A stretch of 64,000 nucleotides of DNA. It comes from Gordionus sp. m RMFG-2023 (taxonomy: Eukaryota > Nematomorpha > Gordioida > Chordodea > Parachordodidae). Shown here piece by piece: positions 21,140-32,223 of the stretch. The translations under genes and the position numbers were made by a program. Numbering within the stretch: the stretch's first letter is position 1; every line of letters starts with the position of its first letter. Where the stretch lies: positions 20,569,120 through 20,633,119 of the forward strand of contig NC_088778.1 of assembly GCF_954871325.1 (NCBI RefSeq), in the 5' to 3' direction. The notes beneath the pieces are model-generated. The model ran no database searches and was not told the DNA's origin. It saw only the letters and a program-made list of their open reading frames with translations.

Positions 21140-21511
21140 TCAAGGATATTCTCTGCTTGAAATAAAAATTTTTCTCCTGGTCACATGAGATATAAGAGAT
21201 TTTTCCCATAACTTTAGGAAAAGTGATGCTTTAATGCCTAAATTATCAAGTGTGGAAGTGACAGGTAAGAAAGAATATTTATAGCTTTTTGAAGTTTCGA
21301 CTGATGTGATGGAAGATATTTGTTGATTTGAAGTTATAGTGATTAAACGAGTTTGTTCGAATAATCGGTAACTTCTGTACTTATTGCTGATCCTAGGTGA
21401 GTTCCGAACTGTTGAACAGATTGAATGGGAGTTAATTTTGAGGAGAAAGAAGGAAGGGAGCATAGCTTGCATTAATAGGGTAAAGGTGAGACCTTTTTGA
21501 TAATAGGCCAT
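21140..21511 (-). CDS. Hypothetical ORF, 123 codons
   Basis: This is an unbroken minus-strand frame with a composition less AT-biased than its flanks. It encodes a Ser/Thr/Leu-rich protein starting MAYYQKGLTFTLLMQAMLPS, with a hydrophobic stretch near the N-terminus that might act as a signal or membrane segment. No motif or homologue is recognised. There is no TATA box or poly(A) signal in convincing positions. The opposite strand has several stops, so the open frame is not a mirror of a plus-strand gene. It may be a retroelement remnant or a chance ORF. Confidence 0.25.
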   Translation of the reverse strand: MAYYQKGLTFTLLMQAMLPSFFLLKINSHSICSTVRNSPRISNKYRSYRLFEQTRLITITSNQQISSITSVETSKSYKYSFLPVTSTLDNLGIKASLFLKLWEKSLISHVTRRKIFISSREYP

Positions 21512-21539
21512 TCAATATTTCGAAAAGGGAGCATGCGAT

Positions 21540-22850
21540 GGCACTATCGTCAAGGTACCAAATATTGAGATTTAAATTGCATTGAACATTTATATCAGAG
21601 ACTACTTTGAATACTTAAGCAAAATAATGCTAGGACAAGGAAATCATCCTGTTGTATACTAGTTGGGATTAAATTATATGTTTATCGAGTTTCAGGGCTG
21701 ATGAAGTTAGTATTTGATGATTTTAACGTGTGCTAATTTTTCACCTATATAAGCTCGGTTCAGTTTAAAAGTAAGTCAAAGCATTTAAAAAATATATTTA
21801 TGTAAAAAGTATAATTTATAAACTAAAAAAAATATATAATATGTAAGAAATGATCCAATGGGCAGGCACCCGATTATTGAAATAATATTGCATATTATTC
21901 CAATTTTTTGTCTACTCCGCAGCTATCCCAATGATGTGAAAATTTTTTCTACCAATTATTTTTAAAAATCCTAAGAGTACGTTCCAAGTCACTCATAGGA
22001 GTGCTAATTAAGGGGATAAAATTATGATTTGAAAGAAAAAAGTATATTTATATTTTTCTTAGTTTTTCCAGTTTCTGTAGAAAGGTTGATATTATTCGAT
22101 GTGCGGGGACATGAAAATTCCCAATTTAATCATTATTTATGTATTAGTGTAGTCATAGATTTCTTATTATATAATGTTTAATGCATTTTTCATATTTATA
22201 TAATGTATAAATTGAATAAAATTAGGAAATTAAAATTATCACTAAATTTACGTAAAATTAATAATAAGAGATTTAATAATTCTCAAATACATTGGTTTGA
22301 CAAAATAAATTGAAAATTTACATGAAATATATTTTTTAAATTATATAATTAGTTATAAATAAATAAAATTATTCAAAATTTACCTTCAAATACTATTAAA
22401 AAGAATATTACTACTATTACCATAAAATAGGAATTGAATATCATAATTTCCGATGGTATATAGCAGATTAAAATTGTTATTTAATACATATCTAATCAAG
22501 ATTAAAGCAATATTATTATTATAATCTTCAATTAGATATTTAGTTTAATTTTTAAAAAAATTTGAGGATTGAATAAATAATTATAGTTTAACATCTTTAT
22601 TCCATTGTTTTTAAAATGTTTTGTTGTTAATTCTATTGTATTGTAAAAGCAGAAAATCCACTATAGTGAACCCTAGTTCAGTAATATGGTAAATTTTTGG
22701 TAAGAAATTTGTTGAATTTCCATTGTTATGAAAATAAATTATATTTAAAATATAAATAAAATATATATAAATATACTTGCCCAATTTTTATATTAAATAT
22801 CATAATTTTATAAGTTTTTAACAAAATTAATTTTTAATATAATATATACA
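21540..22850. other. AT-rich stretch, no gene seen
   Basis: Long AT-rich DNA; no ORF, terminal repeat or RNA gene is supported. Confidence 0.4.
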
Positions 22851-22904
22851 TTAGAGGTCGGCACGGCCCGGCAATCTCATTTTATGGGCCGCGTCGACCT
22901 CTAA
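22851..22904. repeat. Short GC-rich palindromic remnant
   Basis: ttagaggtcggcacggcc and ggccgcgtcgacctctaa face each other within 54 bases in otherwise AT-rich DNA. The ends look like two hAT termini brought together by an internal deletion. No target duplication is visible. Confidence 0.4.
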
Positions 22905-23096
22905 CCAAATAAAAATTGCAATTTAAGTATAATTCTTCAATATACAATTTTAACCTTTTTATACTTTATAAATACTAGTGATTCATAATAGATATTGAAT
23001 CTGAACTATAAAGATAAATATGGGTTTGCTTAGTAGTTCATTAGCATATTTAAGAGGGGGGGGGCAAGTATGTTACCCCTTATGATAAGATTTTAT

Positions 23097-24251
23097 TAGT
23101 GCTGCGTTTACCGTTCATTGACGAAAATCGAACGCGTTCATGTTTACGTTCACTTTCAAAAAAAGGAAAAAATTTTATGATAAATTTTTTTTTAAATTAA
23201 ATTTAATATAATAAATGTCATATTTTTTAACACGACATATTAGACATGTTAAAAAATAATAGTTATATTTTGATAATATAATTATAAATACAATATAATA
23301 TATCGAATAAAAAGACATTTTTATTTTATTAACAATTGTTTTAAAAATTTTCATATGATAGGCAGGAAAGCTTGGCAGTTAATACGGCATTAGCTTTACT
23401 AAAAACGCACTCTGCAGGGACAGATGAGGGGATCGCGGTATTATACTTAATAAACAACTCTGCGTGGGGATTTTATTAAAAACATTTATTGTTCTTTACT
23501 TCAAAAAATTAAGATAAGTTATCCTCCTCCAATCCATCCTCTACTTCCTCGTCAATAAAAAAGGATATCTCTAAATTAACAGTTCCTGCACTGCATTATC
23601 ATTTCTAGGGTTTTCAATGCATTTTTTTAATAACGCTATAAGTTAATTTTTTATAGGTTCGTTCTTCGGAAGTTATATCCATTGCCATTGAAGCTTGAAT
23701 ACTGGATGTGTAATTGGAGAAAAAACTTATTAATGAAGATTTTGAAACTTATACAATTTTTGGGCACATTTTACATTTGGTAAGTATTAAATTAGTTCCT
23801 TCAATATAGGATGTTTGTAAAATATTTATCAAATTTGGGCCATGGTGTTAATTCATGATTTTGTTTTTAGAATCAGATGATGATGATGAAATAATAATAT
23901 TCATGCATATGCTAATCTATTAAATTAAAATATAAACAATAATACCAATATTAATAAACTATAAAAATGGCGTGTTAAAAAAATTGATAAGTACAAAAGG
24001 AAAAACAGTTGATTATAAAATAAGACTTTTTTCTTAAAAAATTCGAATATTAAATTTTTCAAATAAATTAAAATAAAAAGTGTTTTTAAAATTGAACGAA
24101 CGTTAAATTCGAACGCGTTCGTCATAAAAAAGGAACGCGTTCATGTTCAAAATTCGTCAAAAATAAAAGGAACGCCGTTCATCATTTTTTTCAAAAAAAC
24201 GAAATTCGTTCACGAACGCGTTCAAAATGAATGCGTTTGTTTACAACACTA
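23097..24251 (-). mobile_element. hAT-1 copy 2
   Basis: The 1155-base element is bounded by gattttat at 23089-23096 and 24252-24259, an exact 8-base duplication. The ends tagtgctgcgtttac and ..gtttacaacacta are inverted. 'gaacgcgttc' boxes recur near both ends. The body is the reverse of copy 1 (2947-4323), including the hAT dimerisation remnant at about 23350-23700 (PAECVFSKANA). It lacks any long ORF, so like copy 1 it is non-autonomous. It retains the complete 5' terminus that copy 1 has lost. Confidence 0.85.
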
Positions 24252-24259
24252 GATTTTAT

Positions 24260-26135
24260 TTATGAATGAGATTAAATATGTTGTTAGAACTTCAAATCAA
24301 CAATTAAAAAAGACAATGAGAAAGAACAAAATAAATGTATTTTACAACGATTTTTTTTTAATACATTTTTGCTAGTTTTATGAAAGTAACTAATTACCGG
24401 TAACCAGTATATTTTTTTGCAAGAAATAACTGTGACTCAGACGCACCCAGGAATTTTCTAGTAAGGGGACCTGTAATTAAAAATAATTAAGATTGTTCTA
24501 GGAGTCAACCTGGGCATATCTATGCCCGACTCTTATATTAATCTTATATCAAATCTCCTATATAAGATCATTAAGGCTGTTTTTCTCTAGCAACCCTTAA
24601 AATAAAAGTTAAAAGAAAATCTTTAATAAACCTTTATTTTCAGCATTAACTTCTATTATATTAATAATTGCATATTTGTCTCAGTCTCTAATCTTATTCT
24701 CCAAAATATTTCCAATTATATTTTTTTTAACCAAATCTTAAAATTCTTTTCTCGCACTATATCAGCATCATTTCAAAATTATTATATATTTTAAAGATTT
24801 AATAAAGTTTTTGAGCATTTTTCTTTCTATTTTCAAATCTTAATCTCATCCTTTACTGATCTGCATCTTATTTTTCTTTTCAATAACCATAGCTAAAAAT
24901 ATGTCCTAGAAATTTCTTTTTCTTTCTCGCCCATAATTAATATCAATATTTTTTAAATCGCCTCAAAAAATGTTTTATCTCTAATTTTTTTAAAAAAAAA
25001 TCTCAATCAACTCTTTTATTGTTCTGTTTGTTTTTTCTTTTCTCAATAGCCATGCTAAAAAATCTTTATGGTCTGGAATTTCTTTATCTTATTTTTTTAA
25101 ATCGCCTAAGAGCATATTTTTTCTCTCTTTTTTTAAAATCTAGCTTTCTTTTTCTCACTATTCTATCTTAGTAATTCCTAGTGATTTTCTTCATTCATTT
25201 CATGATTATTTTTCTATCACATTTCTGTTTGTTGAGTTTGTAACTTGACACATGAGAGCGAGAAAAAGCCATTATGCTCGTTGTTGCAAAAGCATTGAGG
25301 TAAACACATTACTAAATACAGCAAACTCTAGCAATTGCATTAAAAAAAATGATAATAATACGAGAAAAGGGAATCAGCAGGGGTAAACAGATCTTCTTTA
25401 TTTAATGATCGCCATGATAATCCACTAGACTCGATATACCAGGTATTAGGGATGAATATGAATAGGGCCAAGATAACAGAGAATCAATGATTTGTGGCTT
25501 AATTGGGATTTCGATACAAGAGCTCAGGTATCTTTAATTAACGATAAGGGAAGAAATCAAAAAACCAAAATGATCCCTCACGTCATATTTGCGATCAAAT
25601 AGAAGTTCGCAGATGATAGTTAGGAGAAGCAATAGTTAGGATTAAGGTAAATACGTTCTTGTTTGGATTACAATGCTGATAAATAGTTTGGAATATTTAT
25701 TGATTAAATATAGTAAATTCTTTGATGGAAAATAGGAGTTAATCAAGAATTTTATGCCCAGGCTTAAAATAAATAAAGCCCTCAATATTATACTTGCAGC
25801 AACTAAGCATATTGAAATTTATACAAATACTATTCTCCATTCTTGATATTTATTATTATGATAAAAGATATAATTTGCGTCCTTGGGCCAAATAGGTGGG
25901 TCAATCAGTATTCAAACATAGCTAGAAAGAACCTCAATAATCTTACATCAAATTAAAATGTCCTAAAACTATAAACTCCATATAGCCTATTATATGATGA
26001 GAAACTTCTTTAGCATTCTTAAAATTATTTACTACTTCAGATCATTAAAGGTATTTTTATTTCCAAAAGATCTTTAAAATTACGAAATTAAAATCAAATC
26101 CTTACTAAAGGATATTCTCAATCTAAAATTTTTCC
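24260..26135. other. Gene-free region with a pyrimidine-rich tract
   Basis: At about 24640-25230 the plus strand is strongly T/C-rich with recurring 'ctttttct(t)' and 'aaatctt' words and decayed tandem similarity (the phrase 'tctcaat..cttttctttttc..aatagccat' appears twice, near 24840-24890 and 25010-25050). At 24439-24460 'cagacgcacccaggaatttt' looks like a lone MITE terminus. No gene is supported. Confidence 0.35.
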
Positions 26136-26139
26136 AGAA

Positions 26140-27665
26140 TACATTTACAAATTATCCTTTCTATAAAATCCGGAGGAGTTTTGTTTACTTTCTTTTTTAC
26201 CCCTATCAACAGAACACCATTTTTAATCTTTGTTACTTAATCTCGAGTTATGTTGGTCGGTAAATATAGCAGAGGGAACAAATAACCCTACCACCAGTTC
26301 ACAAAAGTATTAGATACAGCTATCTATTTTAAATCGAACAAACCGTCTAGATAAGAATAAGATCGGTTTCTCAACATTATCCATCGTTTGCAATAAGGCT
26401 CCTCCTATACCTTTATTAGATGCATCCACTACTAATATTATATCTAAAACCTGTTAAAACAATTCAGAATATGTTTACCTACTATTTTTATTTTAAGTAC
26501 TACAAAACTTGCATCTTGTTCTTTTTACCATTCAAATCTTATATTTTTCTTTAATTTGTACATACAACGATGTAGCTATCTCCACAAAATTTGGTATAAA
26601 CCGATGAGAATAATTCGTAGCTCCTAAAATAGCTTATAATTCCGCCTCATTACTCGGAGCTCTCATGCTCATAATCTTATCTATATTCTTTGAAATGGGA
26701 TAAATTTCATTTCCATTTATTACATATCCTAAGTACGTTATTTCCTTTATTCCAATAACACTTTTTTTCATATTAGCTCTTAGACCATTTTCTAAAATTA
26801 TATCTAATACTTTAATTAAACTCACATTTTGCTCTTGTTCTGTTCTACCTGATATCAAAACGTCATCTAAATAATACATGATTCCACTTAATCCTTGGAA
26901 TATAGCCACCATGGTTCTTTGAAAACGAATAAATAAAATGATTATTAGATTCGATTCAATTCGAAAATTTTATTTAACTTTAAATTAAAAAAGATAGCAT
27001 ATAAAATTTATTTTGTAAAATTTAAGATAAAAAACAAATAAATTTTATTAGTAAGATAATATAGAAGCATACATATATAGTATTTTTATATATAATGTAG
27101 AAAAATCAATATAATATTCATATCATGTAGAAGACAAATATACCAACAACAAATTTTTTAAACAAAAAGTTTTTGCAAAAAGTCAAATTTATGATTTCTC
27201 CATCATCAAACAAAGGAGAAATATCTGGTTCGCCCTACTAGTTATTTATAATAGTATTAGTATATGTGTTATAAATTACATATAAGAATAAATACTTTCT
27301 TCGTCCATCATAAAACAATTTTCGGAAGTTAATTTTGTATTATGAATTATTCGAATAAAAACAGCCGTTAACAACATTTAGAAATATAAAATGTTTCTTC
27401 TCCATTAGAAAATTTTATTAAATAGGAATAATTGCAAATAATTCCAACTAATAATATATGGTTTTTTTCGATATTTATTAATATAAATTATTTTAATCGA
27501 ATAATCTCGAATAATTGTGTTATAATTCGTTTTAGGTATACTCTAAATTAGCCAAAATTGCTCTATTCTAGGTAACGGATATTTCACAATCATTATCCAA
27601 GGGTTTACCGATACCCTATAATCTATGCATACTCTTAAACTGATATCCTGTTTTCTTATAGAGAT
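26140..27665 (-). mobile_element. Gypsy-2 LTR retrotransposon fossil, reverse transcriptase/RNase H part
   Basis: The minus strand carries a Gypsy-type pol segment. YYLDDVLISGRTEQEQN holds the 'YLDD' reverse transcriptase box, followed by the RNase H lead-in. It is close to the plus-strand copy at 61378-61950, so it is a fairly young fragment of the same family. It is broken and split by an inserted block at about 26925-27535. No LTR is attached. Confidence 0.75.
26925..27535. mobile_element. Non-coding insertion within the Gypsy-2 fragment
   Basis: Homology to the plus-strand Gypsy-2 copy stops at about 26924 and resumes at about 27540. The block between has ends aaaacgaataa and ..ttattcg..ttcgtttt that are loosely inverted and 'ttcgaa' words like those of hAT-F. 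No ORF. It is probably a hAT-like MITE. Confidence 0.45.
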
Positions 27666-27677
27666 CAGTGGTGTCGC

Positions 27678-30600
27678 CAGGGTTGCCAGGTCAAAATTTT
27701 CAAATTGCGGGAGAAATTTGGTATTATGCGAGAGAAATATAAAAATTACGGTAGAAATATAAAAATTGTTAAAAAAAATTTTTGCGGGCCGAAGGCCCGC
27801 GTGCCGGCCTTCGGATGGGATTTTGAATCCTCCTATTATTTTTTATTTAGTTTATATAAATTCAAAGTCAGTAACTAATTTTCAAAATAAAATAACATCT
27901 TGATTTATTAAAATATATTAATTTATAAAAAAACGATCTTTTTTATATATAAAATAATGTAAACAAGATAAAATTTTATAAAAAAAAACGATTTTAATTT
28001 TACAATTAAAAATATATTTTATGCGAATGTCCCGCAAAACGACCGCTTGGAAATCTACCGTGTGTGTGTATAACATTATAGGGATAAGCGCTTAATTATC
28101 ACGTATAATGTTTAAACACATAATAAGGTACTCCAAAAATAAGAAATAATACATATGAAACTACAGTTGCGGCAATTGTAATCCCTTATCTTGTAGTAAA
28201 ACATTCACAGAGATACTTATAATGTTGGTAGAATCTTTTCATAATATTTAACGACTCTAATATAAATGCAAACTATACTTGTAGAACAAAAATGAGCAAG
28301 GCTATCATCAATGTTTTAGGACCTAAATCCAGGGGGTCAATTCTTGACTATTTGAAAAATGGGCATACATATGCAATTCTAACAGATGCTAAGCTCAGCT
28401 ATTTCATAAAATTAAGGTCGTTTCAATAAAACTAGTAAATTTTTTCCCCTCAAACAGTAAAAAACTAAAGACATAGCTAACCATATAATGGTAAATATAG
28501 CAGATTCGAGATTATCAATAAATTGCCTGATCTGAAAATGCCTCAGAAGCACAATGTTGGTTACGATATGTTCCTAATACCCGTCATCGATAGAATTTTA
28601 AAATTTTATAAACCTTTAAAAAAATATTTCTTAAATTAAGATTATAAAAGCTGTCCTAATATTTTGAAATTTTTTTTCAATAATGAATGGCAGAGGTATA
28701 TTTAGGAATGATTCATGTAGGAAATCTACTATATGCTGTTAATGTGTAGTTGCAATCAGAAGAATCTTAACAAAGATTCACAAAATTATGCTGCAGATGT
28801 GTTCATTTACAGTTAAAAATTGACAATAAATTTTATGGAGCCATTGCTAAAACTTAATTATATTTTATTTGAGATTTAAATAATAGAACTAAATGTTTAC
28901 CGTCGTTATTGAGATATTTATAAAATTTTTGGAATGACATATTATATATTTGTGTAACCATTAACTCGGCCTCTAATATTGTTAAAGCAATCCGATTTCT
29001 CTCCTTTTTCCCGGCAGTCCTCATCAGGCTAAAAATGCGCTCGGATGAGGCATTAGAATGAGGTAAGGAAGACATACTCGCATATTTTTTACAAGCATGG
29101 GGATTTATCGTTAAAACGATAAATTTCTACCCATTTCTCCTCTGCTTTTAGACCATTTAACTTTAAGTATGACTTTTACAAGTAGTGAAAATAACTTTGG
29201 CGAATCATAAAAAATAGAGAGAATTACAATCTCCTCAAACAAGAAATCAATGTCTTTGGGTATTTTTAATATATTTATTAAATTATAAAAACCATCAATT
29301 GATGATTTCTGTTCCAAGGTCATAATATTTATACATTTGTAAATAGAGTTATTAAAATCAAATTTTGATTGTAAATATTCTAAAATTGTGTTAATAAAAA
29401 TATCTGCTTCATTTAAAAATGTATTAATTAGAGTATTATTTGAACATTTTAATATAATATTTTTAGCAATAGCGCCATAAAATTTATTATCAATTTTTAA
29501 CTGTAGAGATGAACAGAGCTGTAGCATGATTTTGTAAATATTTTTTATAAAGAATATTCTGATTGCAACTGAATATTAACTGCATGAAGTAGATTTCCTA
29601 CATGTGAAACGAATCCCAAATATGCTTCTGCCATTTCATACTCTAAAAAATTTTTCAAAATTTTAGGACAGCTTTTAAAATCTTTATTTAAGAAGTATTA
29701 TTTTTAGGGTTTGTAAAATTTTAAAATTCTATCGATGGCAGGTTTAATGACAACCACCTAATAGGTATATATCGCAACAACTCACACCATTCCAAGTCAG
29801 ACCACTTCACCAACTCATTTAATTCATTAAATCTTTTAGTTGATGACTAAATTCGTTAAAACATTTCATCACAATTATTTCGACATCCACAGATAGTACA
29901 TTTATTTCCTTCTTGCAAGAATTATGTAGTATATGGCATATACAGCCAATTGGTATTAATCCATTATTGTGCTGCCTCATTTCGGTAACTTTGGTTTTTG
30001 CCAAAATTTACAGAGGCATTATCAGCGCAGAAAGCTGACATGCAAATCATTGATAACCCTGAATCTATATTTACCATTATGTGGCTAGCTACATCGTTGA
30101 ATTTTTCACTATCCGAGGAAAAAATTTTAACAGTTTTATTGAAATGTTCTTATTCTTGTTGAAATAGCGAAGGATCGAGGGAAATGTTTTAATATTTCCC
30201 TTATTAGTTGATTCTGTTAGAATTGCATATGGATGCCCATCTTTCAAATCGTCTAGAATTGACCTCTAGGATTTAGGTACTAAAACACTTGTGATAGCCT
30301 TGCTCATTTTTGTTCTGCCACAAGTAAGGTTTGCACTTATATTGGAGTCGTTAAATATCATGAGAAAAAGATTCGACCCATATTGTGATGATATAGTTCT
30401 GTGAATGTTGAACTACATGATAGATGTATACGATTTCCGCAAATGTAGTTGCATCTGTATTATTTATTATTTGAGAATATTTTTGTATTGCAATCGATGT
30501 TGATATACTCCCCTGTACTGACTTATATGAATGAACTAGACATGTTTTTTGAATAAATATTTAAAATTATTTTAAAAATATAAAAATAATCAATTAATGT

Positions 30601-30770
30601 CTCTCAAAATTATTATTTATATATTAAAAATGTTAAAATACTAAAAAAATAAAAAATTGCGATAGATTTTTGCGGGAGAATTGGGGTAGTTATGCGGGAG
30701 AGAGATGTCTGCGTGTAAACTAAAAAATTGCGGGAGTCTCCCGCTGATGAGGGGAGACATTGCAACCCTG
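27678..30770 (-). mobile_element. hAT-3 transposon with internal inverted duplication
   Basis: The ends cagggttgccagg and ..cattgcaaccctg are inverted, with subterminal 'gcgggag' repeats on both sides (27708-27730 and 30670-30745). The transposase lies on the minus strand. About 720 bases near the left (28130-28860) are an inverted copy of the transposase N-terminal part at 29465-30430, with gaps. Flanking octamers (ggtgtcgc / gttgtgaa) agree at only four positions, so no target duplication is claimed. A GC-rich patch 'gcgggccgaaggcccgc' near 27784 forms a short hairpin. Confidence 0.65.
28854..30480 (-). pseudogene. hAT-3 transposase, broken
   Basis: The C-terminal ORF 28854-29075 starts MSSLPHSNASSERIFSLMR, the 'lPHSNA..ERIFS' hallmark of one hAT transposase group, and ends in a Lys-rich tail. 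ORF 29111-29527 is the alpha-helical section before it. ORF 29819-30004 includes CICHILHNSCKKE, matching the 'C..H.LHN..K' zinc-like motif preceding the second catalytic region. Further upstream, minus-strand traces around 30180-30480 correspond to the N-terminal RNase H-like half. Frames are broken at several points. The inverted duplicate at 28130-28860 repeats the N-terminal half downstream of the gene. Confidence 0.6.
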
Positions 30771-31045
30771 GTTGTGAAAGTGAAATATCCCTTGCCGCGA
30801 ATGGAAGAGATATTGGGAATCAGCGATATAAGGGTTAATAGGACAAGATGCTAATGAAATGTATAATGATAAATGGAGCCAAGTCGAACCAAGGCGTGAT
30901 TCCTGCAAGGGATTATCAATATCAGCGAACAAAGGGTGGATACTCAAGGAGCTAAATACCGTGCAAATTTGGAAACACAATGGAAGATAATTATGCCGGG
31001 GGTGAGGTTAGAGTGCTACGTTTTGTTTTCGATACATATGTTTTT
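30771..31045 (+). mobile_element. Retroelement scrap (Gypsy-like)
   Basis: Just outside hAT-3, the plus strand reads VKYPLPRMEEILG, resembling the 'YPLPRIE.IL' box of Gypsy reverse transcriptases. The GC-richer composition continues to about 31020 without another recognisable motif. It is an isolated, broken piece. Confidence 0.35.
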
Positions 31046-31849
31046 TTTGTTATTTGGTCAAATCATTTTTATCAAAATGAATATTGTTATTTTGTCAAGT
31101 CATCTTTATTAAAATTAATATTGTTATTTTAGTGAGTCAGATTTATCGTAAAAATATGAATTTTATTTTTGAGAAGATTATTAACAAATTTATATTTATT
31201 TTCAAATTGTGAAAGATATAAAAGCCTAAAAAAATGGTAAAAGATGATAAATCCATATATTTTTTGTTTTGGTTTTTTAAATTATTAAATGTTTTTGTAT
31301 TTTTCAAATCATTAGTTTATTTTTGTTTAATTGAGAAATCATATATGGAAATTAATAAAAGTTTAATATAGTGCGTTCAATATTTTAAAAAATGGAAATT
31401 AAAAGCAAGGCTAAAGAGTTGTTGAATAATGATTATTCTTAATTTTATTTTGTAAAAAAATATTTATTTAACTAGTATTTTTTATTTCATATTAACTTAA
31501 ATTTTAATAGTAATATGAATTGTATTTGGATTTAAAAAATACAATTTGACCTTTTATAATTTTACTTTTTTTTACTTATTTTATTACTTTTTATTTTTGT
31601 ATTCAAATCTTAATGTATAAAATATATATATATAGAAGCCAATTATATGAAAATAAAGAGATTGAAAAATAATATTTTTGCATTTTTACATGGTACGCCA
31701 GGTGATGATATGGTAAAAAATACTCACCATAATCCTTTATATTTTATTTTTTGAAATTTTTCTCTTCCATTTTTTTATAATGGTGAGATTTAATATTTAA
31801 CATGCAAAAACATTAAATAAATAAAAAAAAAAATTTTTTCTATAATTCC
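31046..31849. other. AT-rich upstream region with a small tandem repeat
   Basis: At 31050-31165 a unit of roughly 37-40 bases ('ttgttatttggtcaa.tca.ttttatcaaaat..at') occurs about three times with substitutions. The rest is AT-rich, with no gene before the TATA box at 31850. Confidence 0.4.
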
Positions 31850-31857
31850 TATAAAAA
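31850..31857 (+). promoter_or_regulatory. TATA box of the RRM-like gene
   Basis: TATAAAAA (within cctataaaaaggt) lies 40-47 bases upstream of the ATG at 31897. That leaves room for transcription start about 30 bases downstream and a very short 5' UTR. In AT-rich DNA TATA-like words are common, but the 'tataaaaagg' form and spacing are good. Confidence 0.45.
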
Positions 31858-31896
31858 GGTATAAACTTTCAACAATATTTTATTATACAATTTTCG

Positions 31897-32133
31897 ATGT
31901 ATTCATTTAAAATATCCAACATTCCATCTGAGGTCTCAGTATACGATATTTTATGGGAGCTCACTTATAATTGTGATGTTCAATATACTAGAGGACCTGC
32001 TTATGGAGACATCTCCTTTGAATTTTATAGTTTGAAGGAGATGTTACGCTGCTACGAGGCATTGGATGGCAAATTCTTTGCGTACAGTGAATCAGAATTC
32101 GTACAATTGCGATGCACATTTATGAAAATTTAA
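31897..32133 (+). CDS. Compact single-RRM-like protein, 78 residues
   Basis: The ORF is intact and intronless. Residues 2-10 (YSFKISNIP) look like the RNP2 strand of an RNA-recognition motif, 14-21 (SVYDILWEL) its first helix, 36-45 (AYGDISFEFY) the RNP1-like strand, and 46-60 (SLKEMLRCYEALDGK) the second helix and turn. FVQLRCTFMKI is the last strand. That is a whole RRM of usual length and nothing more. The pattern 'G..YGD..FEF....ML..Y..LDGK' resembles THO4/ALY-type RRMs, but the key aromatic of RNP1 is shifted, so RNA binding is inferred. A TATA box lies 40 bases upstream and AATAAA follows at 32218-32223. A Gypsy gag begins within 90 bases of the stop; the ORF could be a host gene, a retroposed one, or part of an element. 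Confidence 0.6.
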   Translation: MYSFKISNIPSEVSVYDILWELTYNCDVQYTRGPAYGDISFEFYSLKEMLRCYEALDGKFFAYSESEFVQLRCTFMKI

Positions 32134-32217
32134 ACATTATTATTTTTATATTACAAAAATAATACATCATTTTGTTTATGATATATTATGTCAGAGCAAT
32201 ATTTTATAAAATTTAAT

Positions 32218-32223
32218 AATAAA
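32218..32223 (+). promoter_or_regulatory. Candidate poly(A) signal for the RRM-like gene
   Basis: AATAAA lies 85 bases after the stop codon of the RRM-like ORF. It overlaps the presumed start of the Gypsy-1 gag region, so one or the other assignment may be fortuitous. Confidence 0.35.

Noticed and set aside
27670-30778. Target duplication for hAT-3 (ggtgtcgc / gttgtgaa)
   Set aside because: Only four of eight positions match, which is near chance.
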